Below, piece by piece: positions 33,174 to 45,762 of a stretch of 59,740 nt of DNA. This DNA is from Zygnema cylindricum (Eukaryota > Streptophyta > Zygnematophyceae > Zygnematales > Zygnemataceae): assembly GCA_037447655.1 (NCBI GenBank), contig JBBHKE010002703.1, positions 88,347-148,086 of the forward strand, in the 5' to 3' direction. The position numbers and the translations under genes are program-made. Numbering within the stretch: position 1 is the first letter of the stretch; the number at the start of each line of letters is the position of its first letter. The notes beneath the pieces were generated by a model. That model was not told the DNA's origin and did not search any database. It saw nothing but the letters and a program-made list of their open reading frames with translations.

Positions 33174-36100
33174 ATGGCTACGTTGGTAACCCCCATGGCT
33201 TCCAAGCAGCCATGGCTGACTCTCTCCACATCCTCTGATCCTCCTCTTCATACAGCTTTAAAAGCCTTCTCTTCCTCTTCCCTCTCCCGGTCTGCCACGT
33301 GTCCTCCCATTTCTCTCCTCAACAGTGAGAAAAAACTTCCTCAACAGAAAGAGCCAAAAGACAGCTCTCGTTCCCGCTCTTCTTTCTACTCTCCTCTCTC
33401 CTCTCCCTCTTTTCCTTCCTCTCCCTCTCCCTCTTCCTCTCCCTCTCCCTCTTCCTCTCCCTCTTTTCAACGTCCTACAGGAGTCGTGTCAGGGATTTCT
33501 GCTCCCCCCGACGCTCCCGGGCGAGCTTCTCCTGTCTCGACTCCGGAGGTCGAGCCATTTTTGCCTCTCTCTCTTCTCCGTTTCAGAATATTGTACGGCC
33601 AAAATTTCCAGTTTGAGGCTTTAACCCCAAACTTTGAGTTTCATAAGTTTTTTCTTCTTATTGAAAGCTTGTTTTTCATTGAGAAAGCTTGTTAATGTAT
33701 TGAACATTTCTCGTCGAATTAAGAGTCAAAGGCGAGAGGGAGAGGGAGAGAGAGGCAAAGAGAGAGAGAGAGAGAGTGGGAGAGAGAGGGAAAGAGATCA
33801 ATGTGTGAGAGAGGTGTGTGTGAGAGAGGGAGGCGAGGGGAGGGGGAGAAAGTGGGAGAGAAAGCGAAAGGGAAAGAGGGAAAGGAGAGGCCAGAAGTTA
33901 TTTTTGTCTTTTTCTAACAGCTGAATTCGTGTCTTTTCCACATTATGTTGTTTCTATTAAAACTTTGAAAAAATTGGGAACGTGATGTTTTTGCACTCAA
34001 TATTACTATGCTTTGACGATTCATAACGTTTTTTTATTTCTTCAATCAATCATACTTCTTTAATGTGCGTACCCCTCCATGGATATGTCCATGTATTCAA
34101 GACAAAAACCACAAAGCATAGTGTTGCCTTAAAGAGGAAGGAGAAGGGAACCGAGAGGGAGAGGGAGAGGGAGCGAGTTGAAAGGAAGGGACGAGTACTA
34201 GTTGAAAAATGATCAAAAAAAACTTTATTAGTTTTTTTGTCTGACAATGTTGTTGTGCTGCAATTTTTGAATTCTTTTCTTTACCTTTCAATGTCTCTGA
34301 CCTCTGCAACTTATCCAATGGTCTTCTTGGATTCTAATGTTTTCGGGCGTTTGAAAGTTTGCCCTTTATATGATAGTTTTATATCTTTTGACCATGTCCA
34401 TATGTTCCAAGCAAATGTTATTAATTGCAAACAACCGCTTCGTTCATGGAGTCTGAATTCAATTTGAATTTGAACAAATATGAGCAATCTTTTTCATTTT
34501 CAAGTCTTTTTTTTTTACACGATAATGGAATTTCTGTTAGAATATGGTTCTAAACCCTGGGAAACTCTTTTTTTTTGAGTCGAATGCCTTTCATTGGCCT
34601 TTCAATAACTTAGATTAAGTTTACAATTTAATGCTGAAAATTATCGAAGTCACCCCGACTGGTAGAAGTTCATCTAGACAAAAGTAACAAACTCAAGGGG
34701 ATTAAGCTAAATTCGTTCAACTTCACCATGAATTGTTTTACTTCGGCTGATTCTTGCGGGTGGAAGCTCTCATAGAAAAATTACAATTATTAAAGAAAAT
34801 TCCAGTTTCAATCCTACAGGGTCGTTGATAAAGTTTGAAGTTACTCTTCAATTAATTAATTTAAAACTTGAAGTTTCAATCTTACAAGACAAAAATAATT
34901 GAAGATTCATTTGTACAAGATATTAGATATTCTCTTAACCTTTTTTAAGTCATCTGATGCTTGCAAATAAACGCTCTCCGACGCAAAGTTACAAACCTTG
35001 AAGGAAGTTCGAGACATTATTTTCAACGTTTTTGAATATTTCGAAACTGTTCATAGTCATTTGAGGCTTGCAGTTTGAAGCTCTTCTTGACAGTGTCAAA
35101 AATCGTGAAAGAAACTTAAACTGCAATTTTTAAGATTGCTTATATGCCCTAATTTGTCTTAAAGTCATTTGAATCCTGCAGGTGGAGGCCCTTCTTGACA
35201 GAGTTACGAAAATGAAAATTAAAATTTGTAAAGACTGTAAAGATTCCTTAATTTGTTTCAAGCCATTTGAGTCTTTCAAGTGGAGGCTCCCCTAGACAAG
35301 TTACAAAATTGTAAATATAATCATTAAGGTTGTAATGATTCCCTAATTTGTTTGAAGTCATTTGAATCGTGCAGGTGGAAGCTCTTCTAGACAGCTTAAA
35401 ATGGGACAGCAATGGTTTGATTGTTGCGATCGCACAGCATTCGGGAACAGGAGCAATTTTAATGCAGGGATTCGCTGACCGAGATGCCGTTTCTGCAACT
35501 TTAGCTTCTCGAAAAGCAACTTTTTACAGTCGTTCAAGAAAGTAAGCGCTTTTTTTGAGCAACTTTTTACTGCCGTTAAAAGCTTGTTCGGTTCTTGTTC
35601 TTGGATTTTACTGGCTAGTGGAATATCAGGAAGCAGGAAGGAATTTGTTTCATAAACAATTCTTGGTTTTCAGGAAGGTTATGTTCAGTGGTTGGTTTTG
35701 CAAGATTTGTCTTGAATTTTCATACATGAACCTGGATTTTTTTTTTTTTACATTTTTCGTAAATGATTCATGTAGGGCACATTTTAACGGGTAGATGCCG
35801 TCATGTTTATAATTTAGACCAGTTCATGATTGTAATTGCATATTTATAATTACCAACTTAATGAGTTTTGGCAGCTTAACTGTTATTTAATCATGGTGTT
35901 AGGAACAATGTCTGTAGTTTGTTGTAGTCTCTGAGTGATTGGTGTCGATTAAATTTGACGCTTTAAGGAAAATTTGTGTTTAGTTTTAACCAGTTGGAAC
36001 TAAATTTTCAGATGATTAAAACGTGAAAGCAACAAGACAACGCAAATTCTGCAGTAATACATCAAAAATTTCACAATGTATTGTAGCAAATATTTTTTTG

Positions 36101-39050
36101 AGCAGGCAAAAAAAAAAAAAAAAAAAGCGTGGGGAGTTCCCCATTAAAAGAGGGCGTGAGGAGACTGACCGAAAGTTTGTTCAATTTTCTGTTGAATTTG
36201 AGTCGTCAAATGCTATGCCCCTGACTTTTATTTGATATTGAGTATAGGTGCTTGTGGACAAAGGGAGAGACTTCGGAAAATTTCATCAATGTTGAAAATA
36301 TCTATCTCGATTGTGATAAAGACTCGGTGAGTGAATTAAGACTTCGTTGTTTGTAGGTTTGCGGTAAGTTATTTTTTTAGCAATGGGGAGGGAACTCTCT
36401 GGGCAAAAAGAGTCAATGCAGTGAATATATAAACATTGGTGTTCCAAAAAAGGAGTCCACTGAGGAGTAGTACTTCGTGAAGTGGTTTACATGGACTCAG
36501 AGATCAAAGTGTTGTACGTGTAACAGTAATATGTCCTGAGGCATAATTTGTCAGACATTTAATAGCTCTCGGTGACAATTTATTAGAATATCAGAGTTAC
36601 CTTAACAGTCGAAGGCTCGACTCTGCAATTTGACCCTCTCGATTACTGTAATTTGAGATTTTCGAAAGTTGAGACAGAGAACATCTCCTTAACTTTTCTT
36701 CTTTTTGGTGACATTTCATTTGTTTGGCCCATAAAATGGAAATTAAGATAAAAGATGATGTGCCAAGAAAATCCATGTTACAATATCACACGTTTCTCGG
36801 GTTCAGAAAATCACACAGTTTTCATTATACTCGTATTCAAAAACAAAAGGAAGTGAAATTTGTGATGGCACTTCAATTGAAAGAAAGTATGCTTTCATGT
36901 GATGCTTTTGCAAACATCCTTAACTCCTTGTTTGGTCCCCTTCTTACCTCTCTTGTACCACTTTTTTTCAATAGATTATATACATGGGTTTTCCGGATGG
37001 TCCCACTTGTCACACTGGAGCCGAGACATGCTACTATACGAGAGTTGAAAGTTTGATAGGGGGTTCCTCTTCAGAGTCAGAGGTAAATTGTGACTTTTTT
37101 GCAAAAAAAGTTTGTGAGTGTTTTTGCAGTTGTCGATTTTTAAAGGCTTGCAAACTAGGATGAATCGATGAGGCTTACTCTTGTCTCTCACTTCTCTCGC
37201 CGCTTCTTGTAAACGCTTAATATTATGAATCCCTTTAAAATCGATGTTTAATTTTAAGAGAGGAATCATATATACAGAATTCACTCACGCTTCTTTGAGT
37301 AATTTGCGAAGAAAATGTACTGTTCTTACAATTTTTTGGATAATTACTAAATTTACTCGCAGGAACATGAATAAGATCTGCATTTATAACTCCACCTGTA
37401 AACTCCTGGCTGTGTCCCCTTAAGAAGAATAAATTATCCATTTCAAGTAGTTAAAAAAATCCTCTCTCCATTCATCTTACATTAGTCGTTTGAGATTTTC
37501 CAACCGCATTACCAGAATTAGTGTTATCCAGTCTATCTATGAGCCAAGCCAGGTTTAAAAATTCCTAAGGTTCTTTTTCATGTGAATTAGTCATGTCTCA
37601 CACAACATGAGTTAGTCTATTTTGCAAATAATCTTGTAAAATGTTACCAAGATTATCTTGGAATAAACGATAACTCCATCATAACTTTTGTCGAAATAAT
37701 CCACACCACTAGTGGTAAATAATGATGTAGTCAACTGAACCAATTGTTTTGGATTTTCTTTTTTTTATTCTAAATTTAGGCGCATCAAAATAGTGCTTTA
37801 AGTACCTTATACTCTTTGGAGGCAACTATTGCTAAAAGACATTCAGAATCTTCGGAAGGGAAACCTTCTTGGACTAAAAAACTCCTTCAGAATCAAGAGC
37901 TCCTTTGTTCCAAAATAAGGTGAGATGGCATGGGCCCAAAATAGGGAAGGGGAGAGAGAGGCATTCAATATGTGGGAGAAGGTACATTGAAGACACCCAG
38001 CATTAGAAATGAATTTTGCAATTGAGCACTATTAGTTTTCAAATACTCGGAATACACATGAACTTCTATATTAAAACGATACACACGTCAAAAAAATTTG
38101 ACCATTACCTCACATAACACTGTTTTCCACAAAACATCAGGATGTTATGTTAAAAGTCACGATGATGATTTGATTTGATACGAGGGACTAAAGGAAAATT
38201 CTCAGTAGCATGATTTGAAATTGAAGTGATGAGTTGATTGAGTATAAGGGACTAAAGGAAAATTGTTGGAGAGCTGGTTAGGGAGGAAGCCGGGGAATTG
38301 TGCCAAACGCTGGAAAAGAATGAAGGAAAGGAACGTGCGGCATCGGAAATGGCCGATGTGCTCTATCACTCTTTGGTTCTCTTGCAACTTCAGGTATGTA
38401 TTTTAGCAAACGCAAATGCCTTCTGAAATTGAGAAATCCGTATGTAAATTTGCATGATTGTGTGTTTGTAATGTGTGTAAGTTTTGTAAGTATAACGTAC
38501 AATGTGTATATGTTATGTGTAATATATATATATACATATTTTATATAGACACACACACATATATATGCATGTATATATGTATATATGTATATATATACAC
38601 ACATGTATATGCATATTTTCATTTACATATGCGCACATACGCATGTTGTGTGTGTAAGTCCTGTATGTACAATGTATAATGTGTATATGTTTATGTATAT
38701 GTATGTATACATATGTAAATAAACATGTATATAATGTGTCTATGTATCCACATATATATGCATATTTGCATGCACATATTTTGTGTGTATGTATGTTCAT
38801 ATGTACGAGTACACATATGTATGTGTATTACATGCCCTATATGTCGATTTGTATCTATGTATGTGAATGTATGTGTCCATGTGTTTGTGTATCCTTATGG
38901 GAATGGTGCATGTAACGGTGTGTGATTGCAATAATTAGGGTTTGAGGTCGATTTGCGTGACAGGGTGTGAAAATGGAAGATGTGGCTCAAGTGTTGCACG
39001 GACGATTCAACAAATCTGGTATTGAAGAAAAGGCAGGGAGGGGGCCATGA
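33174..39050 (+). CDS. HISN2: Histidine biosynthesis HisIE (PRA-CH/PRA-PH), plastid-targeted, 7 exons
   Basis: Bifunctional phosphoribosyl-ATP pyrophosphatase and phosphoribosyl-AMP cyclohydrolase, steps 2 and 3 of histidine synthesis in the plastid stroma. Exons: 33174-33548, 35375-35541, 36248-36326, 36975-37082, 37780-37919, 38282-38393, 38964-39050. All phases close (355 residues). Residues 1-125 are Ser/Thr/Pro-rich, like a transit peptide; part is encoded by a CT microsatellite. The cyclohydrolase domain shows GAILMQGF, SRKATFYSRSR, the metal-binding DCDKD (202-206) and CHTGAETC (219-226). The pyrophosphatase domain shows KPSWTKKLL, EEAGEL (291-296) and EMADVLYH (312-319). Exon 2 closely resembles plant HISN2. 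The exon 1 donor is GTCGAG, weak but phase-correct. Intron 1 contains tandem copies of the exon 2 acceptor. A duplicate of exon 7 lies at 47685. Confidence 0.93.
33411..33470 (+). repeat. CT microsatellite inside the HISN2 coding exon
   Basis: (CTCTCC)-type repeats in frame encode a Ser/Pro tract within the presumed transit peptide or its linker. A GA-rich complement follows at 33730-33890 in intron 1. Confidence 0.8.
34640..35400 (+). repeat. Tandem repeat that includes the HISN2 exon 2 acceptor
   Basis: Units of about 95-105 bp carry the phrases AAGTCATTTGAATC, TGCAG and GTGGAAGCTCTTCTAGACAG. Clear units start near 34955, 35055, 35160, 35265 and 35355, and weaker ones near 34650 and 34740. 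The last is the true exon 2 start. The unit at 35160 keeps an intact CTGCAG acceptor. Confidence 0.82.
38175..38275 (+). repeat. Two-copy tandem repeat next to HISN2 exon 6
   Basis: A unit of about 62 bp containing GGGACTAAAGGAAAATT is present twice, ending a few bases before the exon 6 acceptor at 38281. Confidence 0.7.
38515..38905 (+). repeat. TA/TG-rich compound microsatellite in HISN2 intron 6
   Basis: About 390 bp of alternating TATATACATG/TGTATATG-like sequence. A similar tract stands before the duplicated exon at 47440-47640. Confidence 0.8.
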
Positions 39051-40299
39051 GGGAGAGAGGGGCGTATACAAAGAGAAAATGTGACGATTTGAGTTCCGAT
39101 TGAGTGTTTGAAGAGGAAGAGGAAGGTTGAGAAAGAAAGGGCCAGAGAAAAAGTACCAACTGCATTTTGAGATTTTTGGAGGTTTCCTCGATGTATTTCT
39201 TTTTTGCGGAAAAATAAAGAATTATTTGGTCATTCGGTTCAGTTCTCTTCTATTCAGGGAAGATTCCCTTTTTTTGTCACTATTTGCTGGATGTTGTTAC
39301 TTGACGGCTTTTACAACAAAATTTTGAGATTTATTTTCTATGCATGTAAAAATTACGTTTGTTTTAGTGTAAAATCGATTAATTGTAATCCGGTTCATTT
39401 CCTCTTGTCACTTTCATCTCATTTTCCTATCTATTTTTTTTCTTTTTTCTACTTTCTTTCCCCCCCCTTTTTTTTCCCTCCCCCCCTTTTTTTTTAGGTA
39501 AACTTATAATGTACTCACACCTCAACATATAACATAACAAAATCCCATTTTTAGTTTTGTAATAAAAAAACAAATTATTTCCACTTCAGCAATCCTCTCT
39601 CCATTTTATTTATTCATCAGTCCTATGCAATACCAGTACCCAATCAAGATTACAATTGCTAGTTATTGGACAAAAATTGTTTGTTTTTTGTAAATTTTCA
39701 GTAAGAATTATTATTTGAAGCCTAAGATTAAAGAAACTTGCAAGTGAATATCTTTGCGCTTGTTTTATGTTTTTTAATGAAATTTGACATATTACATCAT
39801 ATTGGGAATTAGACAGGTCTAATGGTCGTGTGACATTACCCTGCTTAACTCGTGACACTACACTGCTCACCGTTATTAGCGTTTGGTATTTATTAACGTT
39901 AACGCGAAATTGAAATACATAATGCTCTATTTCTAGTGTAAGGACACTGTGGCAGATTGACGTCCACTCGCTTAAACACTATTTTATGATTTTCGACCAA
40001 AAAGAGTCGCAGCTGATTAGTTTCTCTTAACTCTAATGACGATGACAATTGGGCAGTGTGGTCACCTCGGTTTAAATAATGTTGAGATGAATGGTTCAGA
40101 TCAACTTAATCCATATCATTCTCTCTTCTCATCCAAAAACAAAATCCATAAAAATTAATATAAAAATTATTTTTATTTTTTTCCTCGTAGAAATCTCCAT
40201 ATTTAGGTCTGGGTCTAAGGTTTTTGACAAAACAAAGAAAAAAAAGCATATTTGATTTTTTTCATAGAAACCTATAGTTCGTGAAGGTTCTCAGTTCCG
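39051..40299. other. HISN2 3' flank and spacer
   Basis: No exon recognised. 39051-39735 is the 3' flank duplicated at 47772-48380 (shared phrase ACCTCAACATATAACATAAC). Poly-C/poly-T runs lie at 39460-39495. A MITE-like copy occupies 39862-40066. Confidence 0.55.
39862..40066 (+). mobile_element. MITE-like copy, TTAATGCGAAATTAG subfamily
   Basis: Begins CACCGTTATTAGCG, continues TTAACGTTAACGCGAAATTG and GTGGCAGATTGACGTCCACT, and ends in AACTCTAATGACGATG. It matches 26478-26715 in the same orientation. Confidence 0.62.
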
Positions 40300-40499
40300 A
40301 CTCGAACTGAAGTGCAATAGGTTTTTTAAGTTTGAAGTGCTAAAATGTTGATCGAGGTGCGATAGTTGAGAAAAAAAGATATTGCAGGAACGACCGAAAA
40401 AGATTCCTCCCTCTCAAGTTGCAACAAAATGTTTCCACATGTTTTTGCCCTTAGTTTAGAGACATAAGAAATATGTTTTGCAACTAACAAGTAACAAAT

Positions 40500-40665
40500 T
40501 CCTTGTTCTTCTTCTCCTCCTTCCTTCTTCTTCCTTCTTTTTCTCCTTCTTCCTTCTTCTTCTCCTTCTTCCTTCTTATCCTTCTTCCTTCTTCTTCCTT
40601 CTTTTTCTTCCTTCTTTTTCTCCTTCTTCTTCTTCTTTTTCCTACTTCTCCTCCTTCTTACAGAA
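40500..40665 (-). repeat. (TTC)n-type microsatellite
   Basis: CTTCTTCCTTCTTTTTC-like repeats. They correspond to the much shorter GAAGAAGAAAG stretch at 26068-26095 in arm 1. Confidence 0.8.
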
Positions 40666-40907
40666 AATATTTTGAAGCTTCACAAGACTATTTTTGTCGT
40701 TTCCGCCAAAAAAAAAAATGTAAATTTATCAATCCGCTAAAAAAAATCTACTAAATTTCCCTAATTGTCTCTAATCCAGTGAGATATAATATCTTTTGAA
40801 GTGTCCACCTATGTTTTATTCCTTTTATCCCTCTTGACTATTATACAATTTTAAAGTGGACTTTATCCCTTTTTTCTTTACCCTTTTTCTATCTTTTTTT
40901 GTCCTTT

Positions 40908-43900
40908 CTAAAATTCCGATAGAGAACGGAGTTCTTTGATACACGCCAAAGTCGTACAGTTCTGATAAAAACCAAAAACAAATTTTAAAAAGATTCAATA
41001 AAAAAGATTTCTTAAGATTTCTTTCTTAACCAAAACAATAATAAGTAAAAGTTACAAAATTGAACACAAAATTAGGGTTAAGGTCGCGAGTCCTCTTTGA
41101 GAATTTTCCACAATATATATTAATATCATTTCAAGGCAAAGTAAAACAAGCTCAAAACATAAAACTCTTTATATTTAAATTTAATAAAGCATAATTTTAA
41201 TAGTGAGAAAATTTGGCTTTAATTAACATTTATTTTCTTCGGAAACCTAACAAGATTAAAAGGAGGTTAAAACGACTTAAAAAATAAGAAAAGACAAGAA
41301 AAACACCAAGCCACATAAAACAACATATTTTAATAATGAGAAAAATAAAATCAAATACATACTGAGAAACTATGATAATATTTATTATAAAAATCCTCTA
41401 AAGAGGAAGACTCTACACTAATAAAGTGAAGGGTATAAACATTCAAAAAAGATGAAACCCAAGCTTCCGAAAAGAAGATTAAAAAAAGTACTAATTCTTC
41501 ATTTAAAAAAAAAAAAAACACACTAACCCAAGAAAACTAAATAATTCAATTCCGTTAATATTTTTTCAAGTCGACAATTTGACAAATCGATCATAAAATT
41601 CAAACAAAATAGAGAACTTACATCGATGAAAGTATGGTTTTTTATTTTGGTACCATAAAGTTAAAAAAAAAATTCAAAAAAAAAAAAATAATAATAAGAA
41701 AACAAAACATCAAGTAAAAAATCAAAAACAAAGAAAAAAAAAATCTTACTTCGAGTGGAGTCGGAATATGCCATGCGTTGTTTTCCCAAATGACCGATGC
41801 CCTCAGATTTTTTAATTCGATGAGACTCCATCCCTTTTTCCATACTGCTCCGGGACGATTCCTCTCTCCTTTTGGATACTCCATATACTCAATCTAAAAC
41901 ATTGTGAGTGTAATTTAAGTAGAAGAATAATAAAATCATATTACACTAAAGTCCGTTATCGATCATCAAACATTAGGTGTGAAAAAAAAAGAACAAAAAT
42001 AAATCAAAACAAAAAAAAAAGTTTCCAATTGCCGTGACAACTGTGCCGTTTTTTGAGCACGCAAATGTTTGTAGTTTATCTTCTAACATTGGATTTTTCT
42101 CAAAAAGGAGAAATGTTAAGAATAAAAAAAAAATTGTGGTCAGAATTAGTGTTGTGTATCGGTTAAAAATTTATCACAATAACACCGATACCGATAGTTA
42201 TGAGACCAACAAATTCCATATCGGCGATACCTTTTAAAAAATATAGTATGCATACAATAGTACTATATATCATGCTGTATTATATTATTTACTTTATGTA
42301 GCGTGGTATGCCGTATAATGTATCTGTTCCGTATCTGGTGAACTAAAATCTCTTACGGACAACGCAGCACATAAACGTCAATAAATTCAAAACAATACTT
42401 TATAGTTCTAAAACTATAGTATTGAAACGAACAAATTAAATTACATTGTAAAATTTTAAATCAAACTTTTTCGAAAAACATACGTACAACGAACAGATCA
42501 AACGAGCACATCTGTCAGACTGCCGCCATACTGCCGCCATTTACTGCAGCCTACTGCCCCCGTCTTTTGACGATTCAGGGACACTTATTTGAGGAAATAT
42601 TAGTTTTTAATAAAATAGTAAAAATATATATTTATTCATTGCGATTTTTTACCGAAATCGGGGGGAAGGGGGTCCGCGGCCCGTCCGGGGAATAACACGT
42701 ACAGTTGAGTGTACTGGCCGTACATTTATCTGTACGGTCCGTATAGATATCGCCGATAGTTATCGATATCGGTGTTATCGCCGATAATAACCGATAAATA
42801 TCGGGTATTTATCGGCGATAACACCGATAACGATATATCGTCGATTATCGGCTACCCGAAAAAAGGCCCATATCGGTTATCGGCAAATCCTTACCGATAC
42901 ACAACACTAGTCAGAATAAATATTGTGTCTTCCCATGTTGGTTGCATCCATATTGGCCTGTTGTTCGGTTGTGCGTAGCATGTGCAGTGTATTGGTATAT
43001 AAATACATATACACATACATGCATAAATTTATGCAATATATAATAATATTATATAAATGTATATATATATAGATATAGATATAGATAGATATAGATATAG
43101 ATGTACACATATATATGTATATGCATGTATATACATGTATATATCTATGTGTGTGTACATATATACATACATAGAGAGGGAGGGAGGGAGGGAGGGGGAG
43201 GGAGGGAGGATGGAAGGAGGGAGGGAGGGAGGAGGGAGGAGGGAGGGAGGGAGGGAGGGAGGGAGAGAGAGAGAGAGGAAGGGGGGGGGAGGGAGAGAGA
43301 GAGAGAGAGAGAGAGATATGTACATATGGATACACGTATTTATATTTATATATATAATAATTCATACCTGTATAATATATACATACTATATATGTTATAT
43401 GTTATATAAATATAACAAATATATGTTATACATGTACACACACATACAAACACAACTTTGCCATTGACCAATCACATCACAAGAGAAATGAAAGGAAAAT
43501 AAGAAACACCTTTGCAGCTGGTTGATTACGCCACTTCAAAAGCCTTTCGATTTTTCCAATCCACCAACATCCCTCCCAGTTCACATCAACTTGATCTCCC
43601 TTCCGCCAGTCATCCCTCCGTACAATTAGCAAATCTTCAATCGGAAATTCTTCGGAATCCCATTCCGATTTTGTGATTTGAATGGGCGGCAAAGGTCGCA
43701 ACAGTCGTTCCATTTCTCCGTCCGGTTTTGCCGGGTCAGCATCAAAAAGGTTTATCCAAGTTTTTTTTTCACCTAACCATAAATTTGCAGTCACTTGTAT
43801 ATATGTATTATTTTTTATTTGGTCTTTTGATTTATTTATTTTGTTTTTTTTTATTTTTTTGGCTTTATGGTCCATTTTTTTTTTATCTAAACACCACCCA

Positions 43901-45244
43901 TTTGTCTAGATTACCATCCTTTTCAACATCTTTTTTAAATCTTAATTATAGCTTCTTCTTTTTTGGCTTTTTTCCCTTGACGAACGTTTAGGAATGGAGA
44001 ATAAAATTGAGGTCCAACATCATCATTAAAGACTTCGCTTTTTTTTTTTCTCTCTTATTCTTTGCCCACGAAACACATAGATGAAGAAAAAATGATGAAG
44101 AAAAAATGATAAAGAAAAAATGATAAAGAAAAAATGATGAAGAAAAAATGATAAAGAAAAAATGATAAAGAAAAAATGATGAAGAAAAAATAATGAATAA
44201 AAAATGATGAAGAAAAAAGAGGACTTTTCGCCTCTTTTGCTTTGTTAACCTCAACTTTAACTTGAGAAAAAATAAAAAATAGAAATCTCCAAAGGTTAAA
44301 TATGGCGTGGGAAAAAAGGTAAAAAACCATCATTTGTAAGTCGGCCTTGTTTTTACATAAAGAACTTTGAATTCAAATGTAATTTCATTTGCTTCTACAT
44401 TTTCTTTCTTCTAATTTTGACAATTTATAATATTGATAGTTTGTTACTATCCAAAATTAGTATATTACTTACCTGGGTATCCAACCCATTTAACAAAATA
44501 TCTTCTCCTTTTCTCCAAAGATAAATGAATTTCGGCTTCTTCATGGGCCCCATTATCACTATCCAAAATCTGAAAAAACCATATTAGTAGTGTATAACCG
44601 TTATAAATAGTTTATATTAATCGCAAAACTATTGAAAACCGAATTTCCATGCAATTCCCCTCAAAATATGCGTTAATTGCCAAAAAAATGAATAAAAAGA
44701 AAACCATGATGCAACTTTCTTTGCAAAACATTAATCCATTTGCTTGCGGGACAAAAAAAAGGTTCTAAAATCTTGGAATTTTACATTCAAAACTATTTAC
44801 GATTCGACTCGGACTTAGAAGATTTTATTTTTTTTCTTTTTGTCCTTTTCTTGAGTGTTTCTAAAATGCAGGTTTTCGATTAGTTTTTTTCTTTTTTTTG
44901 TGGTATTTTACCTCTACTTTAAACCAAGCTCCTCGAAATCCTTCCGCAAAACTTTTCGCCTCCGCGAAATCTCCAAACTCCAACGTGTCGACGAAATCTT
45001 CGTCTTTTTCTCCCACGATACAAATACACGTGTCCGAAAATATCTCGACTACTTCACACCTTTCTAGCGTATTTTTCACCACATTTTGTTCTCCAATGTC
45101 ACTTTTTTCGACATAATTTTTTTCGGGATGCGATGTATCGACATCTTTTTCGTTTGAAGTGACCTCGAAAGAAACATTTTTTTTAGAGGAACCACAAGCT
45201 AGAATTAATCCATCTTTTTTTTGTACTGTAACGGAGTTTTTCAT
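40908..45244 (-). CDS. Agenet/Tudor-like domain protein, 5 exons (copy 2, intact)
   Basis: Exons: 45244-44912, 44569-44473, 43772-43510, 41893-41750, 40961-40908. All splice GT-AG with continuous phase, giving 296 residues. The first Agenet-like half is VVEIFSDTC to GFRGAWFKVE (about 75-111), continuing through RRRYFVKWVGYPG and LFDADPAKPDGEMERLLRPLPP. The second half is WRKGDQVDVNWEGCWWIGKI and WSLIELKNLRASVIWENNAW. This W-rich pairing, with an acidic -RLLRPLPP- hinge, resembles the tandem Agenet modules of plant proteins that read histones or act as Tudor-like adaptors. The exact family name and ligand are inferred, and no catalytic domain is present. Exon 1 starts at the first ATG after an in-frame stop. 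Its partner at 21772-25378 is broken, so this is the copy likely to work. Confidence 0.8.
42147..42909. mobile_element. 763-bp hAT-like non-autonomous transposon
   Basis: Perfect 17-bp terminal inverted repeats (TAGTGTTGTGTATCGGT) are flanked by the exact 8-bp direct repeat GTCAGAAT at 42139-42146 and 42910-42917. An 8-bp duplication is the hAT hallmark. The interior is rich in TATCGG/CCGATA subterminal motifs, and no transposase frame is present. It is inserted in intron 3 of the Agenet gene. The matching place in arm 1, near 23350, reads through without an insert. Confidence 0.9.
43170..43318 (-). repeat. GGGA-type microsatellite in the Agenet gene
   Basis: GGGAGGGA repeats on the plus strand, CT-rich on the gene strand. 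It is the positional counterpart of 22860-23132. Confidence 0.85.
44083..44222. repeat. 14-15-bp minisatellite, Agenet intron 2
   Basis: About nine units of ATGATAAAGAAAAA / ATGATGAAGAAAAA. Arm 1 shows no such array in the matching intron (about 22100-22215). Confidence 0.8.
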
Positions 45245-45762
45245 TATAGAACCTCTCCAGCTAAAGGAATTAAGATTATATTATTTTATCTAATTTTGAC
45301 GTTTTTTTCTGTTTTATGTATAGTAATTGGGTTTTACAGCATAGAAAATATCCACAGAAACGAATTGGTGATAAAGTCAAAGCGAATTTATATTAATTTT
45401 AAAATTTTAAAGTTCTTTTAACAACAACTATGCAAGTGAAAGAACAGATTCACATCCTCAAAAAAGTAAAAAATTAAGAAAATCGCTTTTGTTCTTTGTC
45501 GTCCTCTCTTTGCATGAAGAAAGGATTTTTAGTCAAATTTCAGTCTATAAAAGATTTCACAAGAAACTTGACTTCTGCCAAATGTCAATCCCACGGTGCT
45601 GCATGGCTGGCAAAGCAAACCGGCGAACGCAATTAAGTGTAGATTCTTAAATTGATGTGGAGGATTGTTCACTTTGGACTCCACGCGTGTGAATGGACTC
45701 CAATGCGCGCCGTGGAATATGTACGAATATGTACTTATTCCTTACTATTGTACTAGGCTATC

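Larger units (their letters stand above)
40300..44880 (-). repeat. Inverted segmental duplication, arm 2
   Basis: Inverted homologue of 21410-26290. It differs by the hAT-like insertion at 42147-42909, a 14-15-bp minisatellite expansion at 44083-44220, a TTC expansion at 40500-40665, and the lack of about 570 bp found at 23490-24060. The spacer between the arms is about 14 kb and contains USB1 and HISN2. Confidence 0.85.
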
